Shown: one piece after another, positions 63,979 through 64,000 of the stretch | How positions within the stretch are numbered: the first letter of the stretch is position 1 | Layout: each line of letters begins with the position of its first letter | Assembly: GCA_017432325.1 (NCBI GenBank) | Contig: JAFRJJ010000013.1 | Span: 21,330 to 85,329 of the forward strand | Direction of reading: 5' to 3' | Length of the DNA stretch: 64,000 nt | Source: Solobacterium sp. | GTDB taxonomy: Bacteria; Bacillota_I; Bacilli_A; Erysipelotrichales; Erysipelotrichaceae | Notes under the pieces: model-generated | Told to the model about the DNA's origin: nothing | What the model saw: the letters and a program-made list of their open reading frames with translations, nothing else | Database searches by the model: none | Position numbers and translations under genes: made by a program

Positions 63979-64000
63979 GTTCAGTTGATCAATAGCCGCC

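Noticed and set aside
1..64000. CRISPR array, tRNA, rRNA or insertion sequences
   Set aside because: No regularly spaced repeats, cloverleaf genes, 16S/23S blocks or transposase motifs were seen in any gap.

Overview
The window reads as chromosome of a low-to-moderate GC member of the Bacillota, most likely an Erysipelotrichia-type gut bacterium. The taxon is inferred from gene order (rplKA, rplJL, rpoBC; cysS-mrnC-rlmB-sigma-rpmG-secE-nusG; rapZ-yvcK-whiA; uvrA-hprK-ppaX), AGGAGG-type ribosome binding sites, an L10 leader, a T-box and an LPXTG protein. It is not proven by any rRNA. Almost every gene is on the minus strand. The exceptions are the pterin/tungsten locus at the left end and an agr quorum-sensing operon near 52-54.7 kb. 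No tRNA, rRNA, insertion sequence, prophage or CRISPR array was seen.

Left end (1-3.9 kb, plus strand): the 3' end of moaA, a MOSC-MogA fusion, an aldehyde:ferredoxin oxidoreductase and a MoaD-like protein form a pterin-cofactor and tungsten/molybdenum enzyme locus. It ends at a bidirectional terminator facing a minus-strand amino-acid operon (proC, M19 dipeptidase, ridA, patB). An ABC transporter pair follows (7.4-9.7 kb).

10-30.9 kb is the information-processing core: rpoC, rpoB (with an expanded central segment), an RsmC-like methyltransferase, rplL, rplJ with its leader, rplA, rplK, then nusG, secE and rpmG. Consensus promoters precede rpoB, rplJ, rplK and rpmG. A 2115-residue LPKTG-anchored Cna-B/SpaA surface protein sits between rplA and rplJ, inside this otherwise conserved block. 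An AEC transporter, a CYTH protein and an SGNH hydrolase lie between rplK and nusG.

31-34.3 kb holds a cysS-mrnC-rlmB-sigma-factor operon behind a cysteine-type T-box. At 34.3-41.7 kb are a tandem redoxin protein, a small GYF_2-like protein, a large membrane protein (HTH, TM segment, RCC1-like, FN3-like and Cys repeats) with a palindrome at its promoter, a ROK kinase, gap and an Eis-like acetyltransferase. At 41.7-51.7 kb are rapZ-yvcK-whiA and a small membrane protein, a GNAT protein, an ABC exporter, an unknown 146-residue protein, fumC, an S66 peptidase and a DegT-type aminotransferase.

The most notable system is at 51.8-54.7 kb: agrB, a LytTR response regulator and a GHKL kinase on the plus strand. 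Divergent from them on the minus strand is a 45-codon gene that looks like an AgrD pheromone precursor with serine where the ring cysteine is expected. A perfect 14-bp inverted repeat lies between the divergent genes. The right end holds a sulfatase, a ferritin-like protein, ppaX, hprK, uvrA and mutS.
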